Assembly (NCBI GenBank): GCA_942493375.1
Contig: OW818698.1
Coordinates: 3,844,001 to 3,908,000, forward strand
Source: G942493375 sp942493375
GTDB lineage: Bacteria; Armatimonadota; UBA5829
Direction of reading: 5' to 3'
Length of the DNA stretch: 64,000 bases
The notes beneath the pieces were generated by a model. That model was not told the DNA's origin and ran no database searches. It saw nothing but the letters and a program-made list of their open reading frames with translations. Below, in pieces: positions 1 through 8,720 of the stretch. A program made the position numbers and the translations under genes. The first letter of the stretch is position 1. Every line of letters starts with the position of its first letter.

Positions 1-645
1 CTTCTGTTGAATGTCTTCATCATCGGTGACAAACATCCCACCTTCACCTGAACACAGACACTTGTTCTGGTTGAAGCTGAAGGCTGCACAGTCGCCGAGT
101 TTGCCGACTTTAACACCCTTATAGGTTCCGCCGTGTGTCTGGCAGCAGTCTTCAATCACTTTGAGGTTGTGCTTCTTGGCTATGGCCATTATGGGGCCCA
201 TCTCCAGGGGCAGACCGTGCAAGTGGACAGCCACGATTGCTTTGGTCTTAGGGGTGATGGCTGCTTCAATCTTGTTGATGTCCATATTGATCGTCCGGTA
301 GTCTATGTCGACAAAGACCGGGAGAGCGTTGTGATGAAGTATGCATGTGGCGCTGGATGACCAGGAGTATGCAGTGACTATAACTTCATCTCCGGACCCA
401 CAACCGCAAGCCGCAACAGCCATATGCAGCGCTGCAGTTCCACTGTTAGTAGTAATCGCATAGGTGTTGCCGTTCCATTCGGCAAATTCTTTTTCGAGTG
501 CCACGCAGTTAGGGCCGAAAGAGTGGGATCCGCCTTCCAGGGAAGCCATCACCATATCACGGTCAATCTGTTCTACCGGTGGCCAATGTCCAATTGTTCC
601 GGTCGGAACTCCTTTTTCTCCACCATTGACGGCAAGGTAAGCCAT
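1..645 (-). CDS. DegT/DnrJ/EryC1/StrS aminotransferase, C-terminus cut by window edge
   Basis: This PLP-dependent sugar aminotransferase-family protein is read on the minus strand and runs off the left edge; 215 residues are visible of a family usually about 370-430 long. The start ATG (643-645) follows a GGAGGA ribosome site. Visible family marks are the N-terminal GPNCVALEKEFAEW segment, TTNSGTAALH (residues 65-74), the EDCCQTHGG segment (165-173) and SFNQNKCLCSGEGG, in which Lys195 should form the PLP Schiff base. Members transaminate nucleotide-linked keto-sugars for cell-surface glycans or antibiotics, while some are regulatory or dehydratases. The substrate cannot be told from this fragment, and no sugar-nucleotide genes lie on the visible side. 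The family call is firm and the specific function unknown. Confidence 0.93.
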   Translation of the reverse strand, partial: MAYLAVNGGEKGVPTGTIGHWPPVEQIDRDMVMASLEGGSHSFGPNCVALEKEFAEWNGNTYAITTNSGTAALHMAVAACGCGSGDEVIVTAYSWSSSATCILHHNALPVFVDIDYRTINMDINKIEAAITPKTKAIVAVHLHGLPLEMGPIMAIAKKHNLKVIEDCCQTHGGTYKGVKVGKLGDCAAFSFNQNKCLCSGEGGMFVTDDEDIQQK

Positions 646-932
646 TTTTTATCCTCCACTAAGCCGGATTGTAATGATCCGGAAAATATTATTTGTAATC
701 CTGAAACTATACTACCTCATCTACACGTAGAATAACAGGAGGTGTTCTTGCGAATAAGGTATGTGTTGTTGTCCGGTTTACAGTAATAAGTTCAGTCCAT
801 GCATACTGAGTATGCTGAAGTATGAGCGAGAATAATGTTTAAATATTTTCGGTTAACATGCTATACTCATATTAGTAATTAATGAATTGTTGACTGTGCC
901 AATCAGTCTAGTGTGTATTACGGAGGAACCTA
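646..932. other. Divergent intergenic region with a possible mini-ORF
   Basis: This 287-base gap separates the minus-strand aminotransferase from the plus-strand ankyrin gene, so promoters for both should lie here. A strong AGGAGGT (737-743) precedes a TTG-started 12-codon frame at 748-786 that reads MRIRYVLLSGLQ and stops. It could be a leader peptide or the stub of a lost exported protein. A GCATAC/GTATGC inverted repeat with a 3-base loop lies at 801-815. A TATACT hexamer at 862-867 is a possible -10 box, but I see no good -35 for it. I see no other gene. Confidence 0.35.
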
Positions 933-1685
933 ATGAGAAATCTACGCATTGCTTCCGCAGTCGTCCTGTCGGTCGCTTTTGTTTTATCTGGTATTATTGC
1001 AAATACAGCAGTCAATAAGCCAGTGGCAAAAAACTCAAAGTCAGGCAAAGCTGTTGTATGTCCAACAAGCCCGGCAAGTTGCACAGTTGGTAAAATCGAG
1101 ACCCGAAATACCAAGGGCGACAACAAGACGTTCTTTGAAGCTGTTACCAAGGACAATGTTACAGTAGTCTCTGCTATGCTCAAGCAGGACAAGCGTTTCC
1201 TGGGCATCAGAAACATGATGAACGCAACCCCACTGCATGTTGCAGCCAAGACTGGCAAGCCTAAGTGTGTTGCAGCACTGATTAAAGCTGGTGCTAATGT
1301 CAATGCTGTCAATGAACAGGGCAGAACACCACTGCACGCCGCAGCAACCCATAATCATCTTGACATCATCAAGACTCTAATAAAAAGTGGAGCCAAAGTC
1401 AATGTGCGCAGCAAGAACCTGGGCACTCCGCTGCACGATGCAGCAGTCAATGGTAACCTTGAAGTGGCTAAATACCTTCTTGCTAAGGGAGCTGACATAA
1501 ATGCAACCAGCAAAAGAGGTGTAACCCCTCTTACAGCTGCTCTGACCAGAAACCGGAAAGCAGTAGCTAAACTGTTTATAGACAAAGGGGCCAAGTTTGA
1601 CGCAGCATTGATTGCAAAGCTAATGGCCAATCCCGGTGAAAAAAAGAACATCTCCAACGAGACTTTCTGCTGTGAAAATCTGTAG
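933..1685 (+). CDS. Exported ankyrin-repeat protein
   Basis: A 250-residue protein that begins with a signal peptide (basic MRNLR, then a hydrophobic stretch to about residue 26), so it probably acts outside the cytoplasm. From about residue 68 to 223 it is made of ankyrin repeats of about 33 residues; TPLHVAA, TPLHAAA, TPLHDAA and TPLTAAL mark successive repeats, with a degenerate first one. Ankyrin stacks bind other proteins; no enzyme domain is attached, so the partner is unknown. A GGAGG lies 7 bases before the ATG. A long hairpin after the stop ends the unit. The call on fold and export is firm, and the role is not known. Confidence 0.9.
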   Translation: MRNLRIASAVVLSVAFVLSGIIANTAVNKPVAKNSKSGKAVVCPTSPASCTVGKIETRNTKGDNKTFFEAVTKDNVTVVSAMLKQDKRFLGIRNMMNATPLHVAAKTGKPKCVAALIKAGANVNAVNEQGRTPLHAAATHNHLDIIKTLIKSGAKVNVRSKNLGTPLHDAAVNGNLEVAKYLLAKGADINATSKRGVTPLTAALTRNRKAVAKLFIDKGAKFDAALIAKLMANPGEKKNISNETFCCENL

Positions 1686-1710
1686 TAAGTAGTTTCTTGT
1701 TAGTAAATGT

Positions 1711-1780
1711 AATGCCCTCCGTTCGTCCTTGTGGTGTAAATGCCAAAAGCATTTACACTGGATGCACGGAGAGCATTTTT
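1711..1780. terminator. Nested hairpin terminator between convergent genes
   Basis: An inner perfect 10-bp stem (1734-1743 with 1749-1758, loop CAAAA) sits inside an outer stem (1711-1721 with 1767-1777, one mismatch) and is followed by TTTTT on the plus strand. It separates the ankyrin gene from the convergent TIM-barrel gene and can serve as the terminator of the former, perhaps of both. Confidence 0.75.
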
Positions 1781-1782
1781 AT

Positions 1783-2565
1783 TTATGACTTTTCCAGAAG
1801 CTCAACATCCTTGCGGATCATATCCGGATCGTTTTCATCGTAAATGCCCACGCATACAGCATCAGTCGGTCTCATGTGCTTCTTTGCAAATGCAAAAGCC
1901 TCTTCCGGGTTGTTGCGGCCTGCTGCCATGATCTTGTAGTGGATTACCGGTCGGCTGAGCTTGGATATTACCTCGACCATTGTATCTCGGTCCTTATCAT
2001 AGAACCACTCGCTGGCGCCGGGTTTATGATTTGGGTCCTTATCCCTTGAAGTAGGATTATAATAGCAGCACATGTAGAAGTCGAGATCCAGTTCCAATTC
2101 CGCACGCCTGAAAACCTCAGGATTGTGCCCGGCGATCCCGGCAGGCATCCCTGCATCCCGGATTATCTTCAGCAGCGCAGGAATATCATCGAAACGTCCT
2201 TCTGCAAGCATATGGTCGATAATACCGCCGTGTATATAACAAGCACTGGCGCCGCCTTCAATGGCATTCTGTATCCCGCGTTCCATGGTACCGAGTTCGG
2301 AGCAGGACTGGGATATCCACTGCAGTTTCCCACCATCGTCCCAGTATTCCATCATCAAGCGCTTAACATAATGGTCAGACCGGCCTATAAAGGTAGTAAC
2401 CCCCAACGCTTCCGCTTTGGCCATTAGTTCTTTAGTATGAGCCATATTAAAATAGTGCAACATCTTAGCATCAGTTTCTATCGATTGGTGAGAGTACCCA
2501 CTGATAGGATTGCTGCCAAGTATGAACTTCGAGACTTCCACAGAGCCTAGTTTAACTTTGTCCAC
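1783..2565 (-). CDS. Conserved TIM-barrel-like protein of unknown function
   Basis: About 260 residues with the alternating strand/helix look of a TIM barrel: FILGSNPISG near the N-terminus, ALGVTTFIGR, SACYIHGG, MPAGIAGHNPEVF, DLDFYMCCYYNPTS and a C-terminal AVCVGIYDENDPDMIRKDVELL. The pattern resembles aldo/keto-reductase-like or phosphate-binding barrels, but I see no NADPH motif and cannot name a reaction. I start it at the GTG at 2565, because GGAGG sits 8 bases upstream of it; the ATG at 2586 lies before that site. No signal peptide is present. An AAA ATPase gene lies 80 bases upstream on the same strand and could be co-transcribed. Confidence 0.8.
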   Translation of the reverse strand: MDKVKLGSVEVSKFILGSNPISGYSHQSIETDAKMLHYFNMAHTKELMAKAEALGVTTFIGRSDHYVKRLMMEYWDDGGKLQWISQSCSELGTMERGIQNAIEGGASACYIHGGIIDHMLAEGRFDDIPALLKIIRDAGMPAGIAGHNPEVFRRAELELDLDFYMCCYYNPTSRDKDPNHKPGASEWFYDKDRDTMVEVISKLSRPVIHYKIMAAGRNNPEEAFAFAKKHMRPTDAVCVGIYDENDPDMIRKDVELLEKS

Positions 2566-2645
2566 TACAACTACCTCCAACCACAAAATATGCCTGATTG
2601 CAGTCTACATCTGGTTTTGAGGAAAGTCAAGACTGTATTGTTGGC

Positions 2646-3392
2646 TCAGTCTGAAATATCCTGTGTCTCATCCTCAAACAATGTATTGAGCATTGATTCG
2701 TGTTTGTTTAGGAAGGCTTTAGTTATGCAGTAGTGCTCAGTTTCCGTATAGCTGACCGGAGATATGCTGCCTTCTGAAAGTAGATAGATCAATGAGTCAG
2801 GAAAAGCCATCAGGATTGGGGAGTGAGTAGCAATGATGAATTGTGCATCCTGTTCAACCAGGTCATGTATGATCCTCAAGACGCTGAGTTGCCTTGTCGG
2901 GGAAAGCGCTGCCTCTGGTTCGTCCAGGATATACAGCCCCTTCGCCATAAACCGGACCTTAAGGACAGTAAGAAAAGACTCACCATGGGACTGCTTGTGA
3001 AGTGATCGTCCATACCTTATGGTTCCCGAATCTTCGAGGTATGATGCAGTGTTATACATACTCTCCGCACGCAGGAAAAATCCATCATCTTCCCTTTTAT
3101 GCCCTCGAGCCACTTTTAGTCTGGAGTGTAGCTCTGAGTGTGTATTGCGAGTGGAAAACATATGGTTCCGGTCACCACCTTCGGCATTGAAACCACACGA
3201 TACCGCAATAGCCTCAAGCAGTGTTGATTTACCTGAGCCGTTCTCGCCTACCAGAAAGGTGACTTTGGGATGCATCTGGAGTTTTGTCAGATTCCGAATA
3301 GCCGGTATGCAGTAAGGATACTCATCAGTAGGCATATCCCTACGGTCAAGCTCAATATGCCGCACAAATCCTTGAGGCTCAAAGAGGGACAT
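2646..3392 (-). CDS. Small AAA-family ATPase (ABC/RecF-type ATPase fold)
   Basis: A 248-residue soluble ATPase. Walker A is GENGSGKST (about residues 49-57), an ABC-like signature is SHGES (135-139), Walker B is LYILDEPEAAL (153-163) and the switch histidine lies in ATHSP (188-192). The helical insert between Walker A and the signature is short, so this is a compact one-domain ATPase of the AAA_21/AAA_15 sort, not a transporter subunit; no permease or binding-protein gene is near. Relatives act in DNA repair, abortive infection or unknown roles. No nuclease (TOPRIM) domain follows, so an OLD-type defence function is not supported. The ATPase call is firm and the role unknown. Confidence 0.88.
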   Translation of the reverse strand: MSLFEPQGFVRHIELDRRDMPTDEYPYCIPAIRNLTKLQMHPKVTFLVGENGSGKSTLLEAIAVSCGFNAEGGDRNHMFSTRNTHSELHSRLKVARGHKREDDGFFLRAESMYNTASYLEDSGTIRYGRSLHKQSHGESFLTVLKVRFMAKGLYILDEPEAALSPTRQLSVLRIIHDLVEQDAQFIIATHSPILMAFPDSLIYLLSEGSISPVSYTETEHYCITKAFLNKHESMLNTLFEDETQDISD

Positions 3393-3487
3393 AGATACCT
3401 CCGGTTGATTCGTATATATCAGCCATCATGTTTGCGCTAGAGAGGATGAATTGTCAAATGTGCTCGTAATATTTAGATAGGTATTTC

Positions 3488-3496
3488 TGATATAAT
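3488..3496 (+). promoter_or_regulatory. Candidate extended -10 promoter for the amidohydrolase gene
   Basis: TGATATAAT at 3488-3496 is a TGn-TATAAT extended -10 element 37 bases before the amidohydrolase ATG. The expected -35 region is AT-rich and lacks a clear TTGACA, as is usual for extended -10 promoters. Confidence 0.45.
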
Positions 3497-3532
3497 AAGA
3501 CCAGTAGAAGCCTTAGCAAAACACGAGGATTT

Positions 3533-4570
3533 ATGACCATGAGACCTATTATAGATAGCCATGTGCATCTGTGCAATTTGGATTTTGTTCCGGACCTTAT
3601 CAACATTGCAGATGATATCGGAGCTGAGAAGATGGGGCTGGTCTCCATCGCAGACCGTGACAGTGTCAACGATAATCCCGTGATCTACAAGGCAAAAGCC
3701 CAGCACCCGCACCGCTTCTATGCGTTTGCAGCACTTGACCACTCAGCATACTATGTTGAAGATGAGGTCGGCGTTCCCTCGTATGCTGAGCAGATAGAAA
3801 ACGCAATCGCATTAGGCGCAGACGGCATCAAGTTGCTTGAGACCAAACCTGACAGACGCAAGAAGATAACTACTCCCATTGATAGTCCTGTCTACGATCC
3901 GATGTTTGCACTGCTTGAGCAGGATGGGTTTCCGCTGGTCTGGCATGTTGCAGACCCCGAAGAGTTCTGGGATCCGGATACAACACCAGGTTGGGCTAAA
4001 GAACATAATTGGGGGTACAATGACACATTCGTCCCCAAAGAGCAGTTCTATACTGAAGTTGGCAATGTCCTGAAGCGCCATCCAATGCTAAAAGTTGCCT
4101 TCGCCCATTTCTACTTCCTGTCAGCCGACTTAAAAAGAGCATCTGAACTCCTGGATACCTATGAGAACGTCCATTTCGACCTTGCTCCAGGTATAGAGAT
4201 GCTATATAACCTGTCCTGCAACATCGAAGCATCTAGAGACTTCTTCATCAAATACAGGGACCGGATCATCTTCGGAACAGACATAGGTGATTGGCTTTCC
4301 CGCGATGAATCAGCTCACAGAGCCGGAATGGTTAATCGCTGGCTGGAAAGTGCCGATGAGTTCAGAGTTCCGGATGGAGCAGACTTCCTACTCGGTCCAC
4401 CAGAAGACGGTATAATCCATGGATTATCACTACCGGATGATGTTCTGGAAGCTATCTATATTACCAACTTCGAAAAGCTGGCAGGCAAAAAACCTAATAA
4501 GCTAGACCACGATCTGGTCGAAAAAGAGTGCAACCGGATAGCAGAGTTGGTGCAGATATTAGGGAAATAA
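3533..4570 (+). CDS. Amidohydrolase family protein (Amidohydro_2 type)
   Basis: A 345-residue metal-dependent hydrolase with the barrel's metal-ligand pattern: the HxH of DSHVHL (about residues 9-14), a lysine in GADGIKLLE, histidines in LVWHVADPEEFW and VAFAHFYFLS, and the aspartate of IIFGTDIGDW late in the barrel. Such enzymes hydrolyse or decarboxylate small carbon-ring or amide substrates; the substrate here is open. The protein is cytoplasmic with no signal peptide. Two ATGs lie six bases apart (3533 and 3539), and a GAGG upstream fits either, so the start is uncertain by two codons. It seems to be a single-gene unit with its own extended -10 promoter. Confidence 0.88.
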   Translation: MTMRPIIDSHVHLCNLDFVPDLINIADDIGAEKMGLVSIADRDSVNDNPVIYKAKAQHPHRFYAFAALDHSAYYVEDEVGVPSYAEQIENAIALGADGIKLLETKPDRRKKITTPIDSPVYDPMFALLEQDGFPLVWHVADPEEFWDPDTTPGWAKEHNWGYNDTFVPKEQFYTEVGNVLKRHPMLKVAFAHFYFLSADLKRASELLDTYENVHFDLAPGIEMLYNLSCNIEASRDFFIKYRDRIIFGTDIGDWLSRDESAHRAGMVNRWLESADEFRVPDGADFLLGPPEDGIIHGLSLPDDVLEAIYITNFEKLAGKKPNKLDHDLVEKECNRIAELVQILGK

Positions 4571-4635
4571 GTGGTTAATCACAGAAAACGTTGATTTGTG
4601 CAGATTATTGATATCATGTCCTTCTATAAGCAAGT

Positions 4636-4664
4636 TTGACGATGCCCTTTTCTGGTGATAGCAT
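4636..4664 (+). promoter_or_regulatory. Candidate sigma-70 promoter of the hdrCB operon
   Basis: TTGACG (4636-4641), a 17-base spacer and TAGCAT (4659-4664). It places transcription start near 4671, 28 bases before the ATG at 4699, and argues that the longer reading starting at 4636 is not translated. Confidence 0.5.
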
Positions 4665-4698
4665 GAATACACATGCCATCGGCAATAATGGAGTCTTT

Positions 4699-5286
4699 AT
4701 GGCAACGACAATAGTAACAGATAATGAGTCAAATAAGGGTTGTGCTTTTATAGTTTCCGGCAGTATGACTACCGAGGAACTCAGGAAGAGCGTTAAGAAG
4801 CTGTGCGATGAAGACGTGCTGAAGTGTTATCAGTGCGGGGAGTGCACCGCGGGTTGTCCTGCTGCTTTCTGTATGGACATTGCGCCTAACCAGATTATCA
4901 GGATGGTGCAGCTTGGAATGATGGATGAAGTACTGAAAAGCTCTTCCATCTGGGTCTGCGCCAGCTGTGAGACCTGTGCCACACGCTGTCCCAAGGGCGT
5001 TTCACTGGCAAAGGTAATGGATGCATGCAAGCAGATAGCCATTGCTGAAGGGGTCAAACCCAAAGAAGGCAATGTAAAGGTATTCCACGAGGAGTTCCTG
5101 AATGAAGTCCAGCGAAACGGCAGGGTGCACGAGCTTACGATGATCGGGTTCTACAAAATGCGCACACTGCGGCTGATGGACGATGTCTGGCAGGGTATTC
5201 AGATGGTCCTGAAAGGCAAAATGTCATTCATCCCCAGCAGGGTCAAGGGAATCAAAGAAGTCAAGAAGCTCTTCAAGAAACACTGA
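4699..5286 (+). CDS. hdrC: Heterodisulfide reductase subunit C-like iron-sulfur protein
   Basis: About 195 residues carrying two CxxCxxCxxxCP motifs, CYQCGECTAGCP and CASCETCATRCP, each able to hold one [4Fe-4S] cluster. Spacing and flanking sequence are those of HdrC, which passes electrons between HdrA and the catalytic HdrB. The C-terminal third is basic, ending KKLFKKH. I start it at ATG 4699, five bases after GGAG; an in-frame ATG exists at 4636 but overlaps the likely -35 box. hdrB begins 37 bases after the stop, so the two genes form one unit. No membrane segment is present, so this is the soluble rather than the HdrE-linked type. Confidence 0.92.
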   Translation: MATTIVTDNESNKGCAFIVSGSMTTEELRKSVKKLCDEDVLKCYQCGECTAGCPAAFCMDIAPNQIIRMVQLGMMDEVLKSSSIWVCASCETCATRCPKGVSLAKVMDACKQIAIAEGVKPKEGNVKVFHEEFLNEVQRNGRVHELTMIGFYKMRTLRLMDDVWQGIQMVLKGKMSFIPSRVKGIKEVKKLFKKH

Positions 5287-5323
5287 AAAGACCAACACAC
5301 CAGCTCTATAGGATTATATCGAT

Positions 5324-6205
5324 ATGAAATATGCATACTTTCCGGGCTGCAGCCTTGAAGCTACTTCAAAGGAATTCGACCTCTCCACACATCTTGTTGC
5401 AGAAGCAATGGGAGTGGAGTTGTTGGAAATAAAAGACTGGAACTGCTGTGGCGCTACCAGTGCACACAGCCTGGACCACAGGCTTAGCCTTGCTCTTCCC
5501 GCTCGCAATCTGGGTATTGCAGAAGCTATGGGTCTGGATGTTGTTGCTCCATGTGCTGCCTGCTACAACCGGATGCGTTCCGCTGAAGTCGCTCTGAAAG
5601 CCGATAACAAGATGCGCGCAGACATTAATTCCGATCTTGAAAAGCCATTTGAGGGCAAGACAACCGTCAGATGTGCTCTGGATGTCTTTACCACACCGGA
5701 AATCCTGGAGAAAGTTGCTGAGAATATTATAACTCCGCTGACCGGTCTGAAACCTGCATGCTACTACGGATGCCTGCTGACCCGTCCTCCTAAAGTTCTG
5801 GGATTCGACGATCCGGAAAGTCCTCAGACAATGGACAAGGCGATGAAGATTGCAGGAGCGGAGCCGGTTGATTGGTACTACAAGACCGAATGCTGCGGAG
5901 CAAGTCTGAGCATTTCAAGGGGCGAGATAGTCGCTAAATTGACCGGTGATATTATATCCAACGCCAAACACCAAGGTGCGAACTGCATAGTTACAGCCTG
6001 CCCGCTCTGTATGACGAACCTGGAGATGAGACAGGAAGCAGCTTCCAAACTGCGAGGAGAAGACCTGACAATGCCGATCTTCTTCTTCACGGAACTCCTC
6101 GGCATAGCCCTGGAAGTCCCCGGAGTAAGAAAATGCTTCTCCAGCCACCTGGTAGATGTAAACAGTGCACTGGACTTAATAGGCAAAGAACCAGCGAGTG
6201 TGTGA
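5324..6205 (+). CDS. hdrB: Heterodisulfide reductase subunit B-like protein
   Basis: A 293-residue protein with two CCG domains, the hallmark of HdrB. The first has FPGCSLE near residue 9, WNCCGATSAHS and APCAACYNRM; the second has YYGCLLTRP, ECCGASLS and TACPLCMTN. In HdrB these cysteines hold two noncubane [4Fe-4S] clusters that cleave heterodisulfide. This bacterium need not make CoM-S-S-CoB, so the natural disulfide or other acceptor is unknown. The order hdrC-hdrB on one transcript and hdrA 410 bases downstream, with a small antitoxin gene between, indicates a soluble HdrABC complex. The length is normal for the family and all core cysteines are visible. Confidence 0.93.
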   Translation: MKYAYFPGCSLEATSKEFDLSTHLVAEAMGVELLEIKDWNCCGATSAHSLDHRLSLALPARNLGIAEAMGLDVVAPCAACYNRMRSAEVALKADNKMRADINSDLEKPFEGKTTVRCALDVFTTPEILEKVAENIITPLTGLKPACYYGCLLTRPPKVLGFDDPESPQTMDKAMKIAGAEPVDWYYKTECCGASLSISRGEIVAKLTGDIISNAKHQGANCIVTACPLCMTNLEMRQEAASKLRGEDLTMPIFFFTELLGIALEVPGVRKCFSSHLVDVNSALDLIGKEPASV

Positions 6206-6235
6206 TATATCCCTTGTTTTCTGAGGGGCAATTCA

Positions 6236-6454
6236 ATGGATTATACAGTATTAGTTCATCGGGCTGAAGAAGGTGGATACTGGACAGAGATACCATCTCT
6301 ACCAGGCTGTTATTCACAAGGTGATACAGTAGAAGAAGCTATCGAGAATACCAAGGAAGCTGTAAAGTGCCACCTTTTAGCTCTTCGTGAAGAAGGGGTG
6401 GAGGTTGCTGGCGAAGATGGCCTGCTTATTGCAACAGTGCATGTAGCTGCCTAG
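6236..6454 (+). CDS. HicB-like antitoxin, orphan
   Basis: A 72-residue protein of the HicB N-terminal fold: YTVLVHRAEEGGYWTEIPSLPGCYSQGDTVEEAIEN is the classic partial-RNase-H-like HicB segment (it is quoted here in two overlapping parts in the family: the GGYW...PSLPGC strand pair and the T-x-EEA helix). No DNA-binding domain follows, so it is the short form. A GAGGGG lies upstream of the ATG. No hicA toxin (a dsRBD-like protein of about 60 residues) is visible on either side, so it is unpaired. It sits between hdrB and hdrA, 30 bases after hdrB, and is probably read through with the operon. Orphan HicB-like proteins are common in bacterial genomes, so a role in toxin control here is doubtful. 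Confidence 0.8.
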   Translation: MDYTVLVHRAEEGGYWTEIPSLPGCYSQGDTVEEAIENTKEAVKCHLLALREEGVEVAGEDGLLIATVHVAA

Positions 6455-6615
6455 CTGCAGTGTGGTATATTCTTCAAGGTGACATTGTGATGGCATCAAG
6501 GATTATCACGAAGTCTATTTGACGCAAAACTCCTTATTGTTAGTTTAGAAAGCATATTTGAGATCACAAAGAGCAATCAGCTCAGTGATTTGTAGATAAT
6601 TGAGGTCTTAAGTTT

Positions 6616-8625
6616 ATGGCAAGAATTGGTGTGTTTGTCTGTTGGTGCGGATCGAATATTGCGAAAACGGTGGAAGTCAGTGAAGTAGCTGAGGCTGCGT
6701 CGCATTTTCCCGGTGTCGTATACTCGACCGATTATAAATACATGTGCAGTGAACCTGGCCAGAATATGGTCAAGGACGCTATCCGGGAGCACAAGCTTGA
6801 TCGTGTAGTCATTGCTTCATGTTCTCCGCGCCTGCACGAACCTACATTCCAGAAATGTATCGCAGAAGCCGGGCTTAACCCATATATGGTTGAGATGGCC
6901 AATATCCGCGAGCAGTGCTCCTGGGTTCACGACAAAACACCTGAGACAACCAGAAAAGCCATAGAACTAGTCCGCATGTCTGTTGCCAAAGCTGCCAAGA
7001 ATGAACCTCTTACTCGGAAGAGTATACCTATAGGCCGAAGAGCTCTGGTCATTGGTGGAGGCATTGCAGGTATTCAAGCTGCATTGGATATAGCTGACGC
7101 TGGATACCCGGTTGTCATAGTTGAGCGCACTCCCAGCATCGGTGGGCACATGGCTCAATATGATAAAACGTTCCCGACGCTGGACTGTGCTGCTTGTATC
7201 CTCACACCTAAGATGGTTGACTGTGCAAGCCATCCTCTGATAGATATCTGGACATATGCCGAGGTCGAAGAAGTCAATGGGTTTGTCGGCAACTTCGAGG
7301 TTAAAATCCGCAAGCGTGCGAAGAGTATAGATGAAGTAAAGTGTACCGGTTGCGGGGCGTGTCTTGAAAAATGCCCGGTAAAAACTATTCCCAGTGAGTT
7401 CGAAGAAAACATGGGCAACCGCAGAGCTATCTATAGGCCATTCCCGCAGGCTGTTCCGAATAAACCTGTCATAGACCGCGAACACTGTAGAGTGTTCAAC
7501 GGGCAAAAATGCGGAGTCTGCCAGAAGATCTGCCCTACTGGTGCAATTGACTACGATCAGCAGGATCAAGTTCTAACAGAACCGTTCGGAGCCATCGTAG
7601 TTGCCACAGGATTCGACCTTTGGGATCACTCTTCATTAGGTGAATACGGCTACGGCAAATATCCGGATGTAATCTCAGCTCTTCAGTTCGAGCGTATTAT
7701 GAACGCATCAGGGCCGACTGATGGTAAAGTCGTCCGTCCGTCAGATGGAAAAGTGCCGCAATCTATCGCATTTCTGTCATGCATCGGCAGCAGAGATGAG
7801 ACCCACGGTTATGCCTATTGTTCTAAAGTTTGCTGCATGTATAATGCAAAGCAGGCGTTGCTTGCAAAGGACAAACTGCACGATGTAGATGTGTATGTTT
7901 TCTATATGGACATCCGGGCCAACGGCAAAGGCTACGAGGAATTCGTCCGAAGAACTATTGAGGAATACGGAGCAAATTACATCCGCGGTAGAGTCTCCAA
8001 GATATACCCGGATGGAGGCCAGTTGGTAGTCAAGGGGGCTGATACTCTGCTGGGCAAACCTGTAGAAGCAAGAGTTGACCTGGTTGTTCTGGCTACAGCA
8101 ATGAAACCCCAGGACGATGCCAAAGAGCTCTCCCGCAAGCTGGGAATCTCCACAGACCAGTACAACTGGTTCTCTGAAGCACATCCCAAGCTTAAGCCTG
8201 TGGAAGTCCTGACCGATGGAATATACCTCGCAGGGGCCTGTCAGTATCCAAAAGACATTCCGGATACAGTCGCCCAGGCCGGTGCTGCTGCCAGTAAGGT
8301 TATAGGCATGTTCAGCAAAGAAGGCCTGCTCAGCGAACCGATGATTGCATACATAAACGAGGATACCTGCGTAGCCTGCGGACTCTGCACGGAAGTCTGC
8401 CCATTCACCGCCATTGAATTAGTCGATGTAATGGACAGAGCACGCTCCACCCGCGAAAATCAGGTGACCAAGAAGATCGCCAGGGTGAACGAGAGCCTGT
8501 GCAAAGGCTGCGGAACTTGCTCAGCCGCCTGCAGAAGCATGTCAGCCCGCCTAAAAGGTTTCGAAGGCAATCAAATATTAGAAGAGATAAATGCGCTTGC
8601 GGATATGGTGAAAGCCAGGAGATAA
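6616..8625 (+). CDS. hdrA: Heterodisulfide reductase subunit A-like flavoprotein
   Basis: A 669-residue HdrA, the FAD protein that bifurcates or confurcates electrons in Hdr complexes. In order it has an N-terminal CWCG segment (residues 9-12), a Rossmann FAD site GGGIAGIQAALD near 148-159 followed by VIVERTPSIGGHM, the HdrA-specific cysteine block TLDCAACILTPKM, a ferredoxin-like insert with CTGCGACLEKCP and CGVCQKICP, and two C-terminal cluster motifs CVACGLCTEVCP and CKGCGTCSAAC. Length and order match full-size single HdrA, not the fused or split variants. Its mvhD-like partner is 2 kb downstream, beyond toxin-antitoxin genes and an exported protein. I see no clear promoter directly upstream. 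The function call is firm for the family, while electron donors and acceptors are unknown. Confidence 0.95.
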   Translation: MARIGVFVCWCGSNIAKTVEVSEVAEAASHFPGVVYSTDYKYMCSEPGQNMVKDAIREHKLDRVVIASCSPRLHEPTFQKCIAEAGLNPYMVEMANIREQCSWVHDKTPETTRKAIELVRMSVAKAAKNEPLTRKSIPIGRRALVIGGGIAGIQAALDIADAGYPVVIVERTPSIGGHMAQYDKTFPTLDCAACILTPKMVDCASHPLIDIWTYAEVEEVNGFVGNFEVKIRKRAKSIDEVKCTGCGACLEKCPVKTIPSEFEENMGNRRAIYRPFPQAVPNKPVIDREHCRVFNGQKCGVCQKICPTGAIDYDQQDQVLTEPFGAIVVATGFDLWDHSSLGEYGYGKYPDVISALQFERIMNASGPTDGKVVRPSDGKVPQSIAFLSCIGSRDETHGYAYCSKVCCMYNAKQALLAKDKLHDVDVYVFYMDIRANGKGYEEFVRRTIEEYGANYIRGRVSKIYPDGGQLVVKGADTLLGKPVEARVDLVVLATAMKPQDDAKELSRKLGISTDQYNWFSEAHPKLKPVEVLTDGIYLAGACQYPKDIPDTVAQAGAAASKVIGMFSKEGLLSEPMIAYINEDTCVACGLCTEVCPFTAIELVDVMDRARSTRENQVTKKIARVNESLCKGCGTCSAACRSMSARLKGFEGNQILEEINALADMVKARR

Positions 8626-8720
8626 AGTTCAAATACAATAAAATATGACGTGATATGAGTAGTCTTATCATAAGTTAGTGTTTCTTTATTCTGCGGTAAA
8701 ATATTGGTGGAGGTAGCGAC

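Noticed and set aside
908..1312. Minus-strand frame of 134 codons inside the ankyrin gene
   Set aside because: It is antisense to repeats of a clearly coding frame that has a signal peptide and ribosome site; repeats produce long shadow frames.
2646..3392. Anti-phage defence ATPase (OLD or Abi type)
   Set aside because: Only a compact ATPase is visible, with no TOPRIM, nuclease or partner gene, so the defence label is not supported.
6967..7569. 200-codon minus-strand frame opposite hdrA
   Set aside because: It has no ribosome site and no recognisable motif, and lies entirely within a strongly conserved HdrA coding region.
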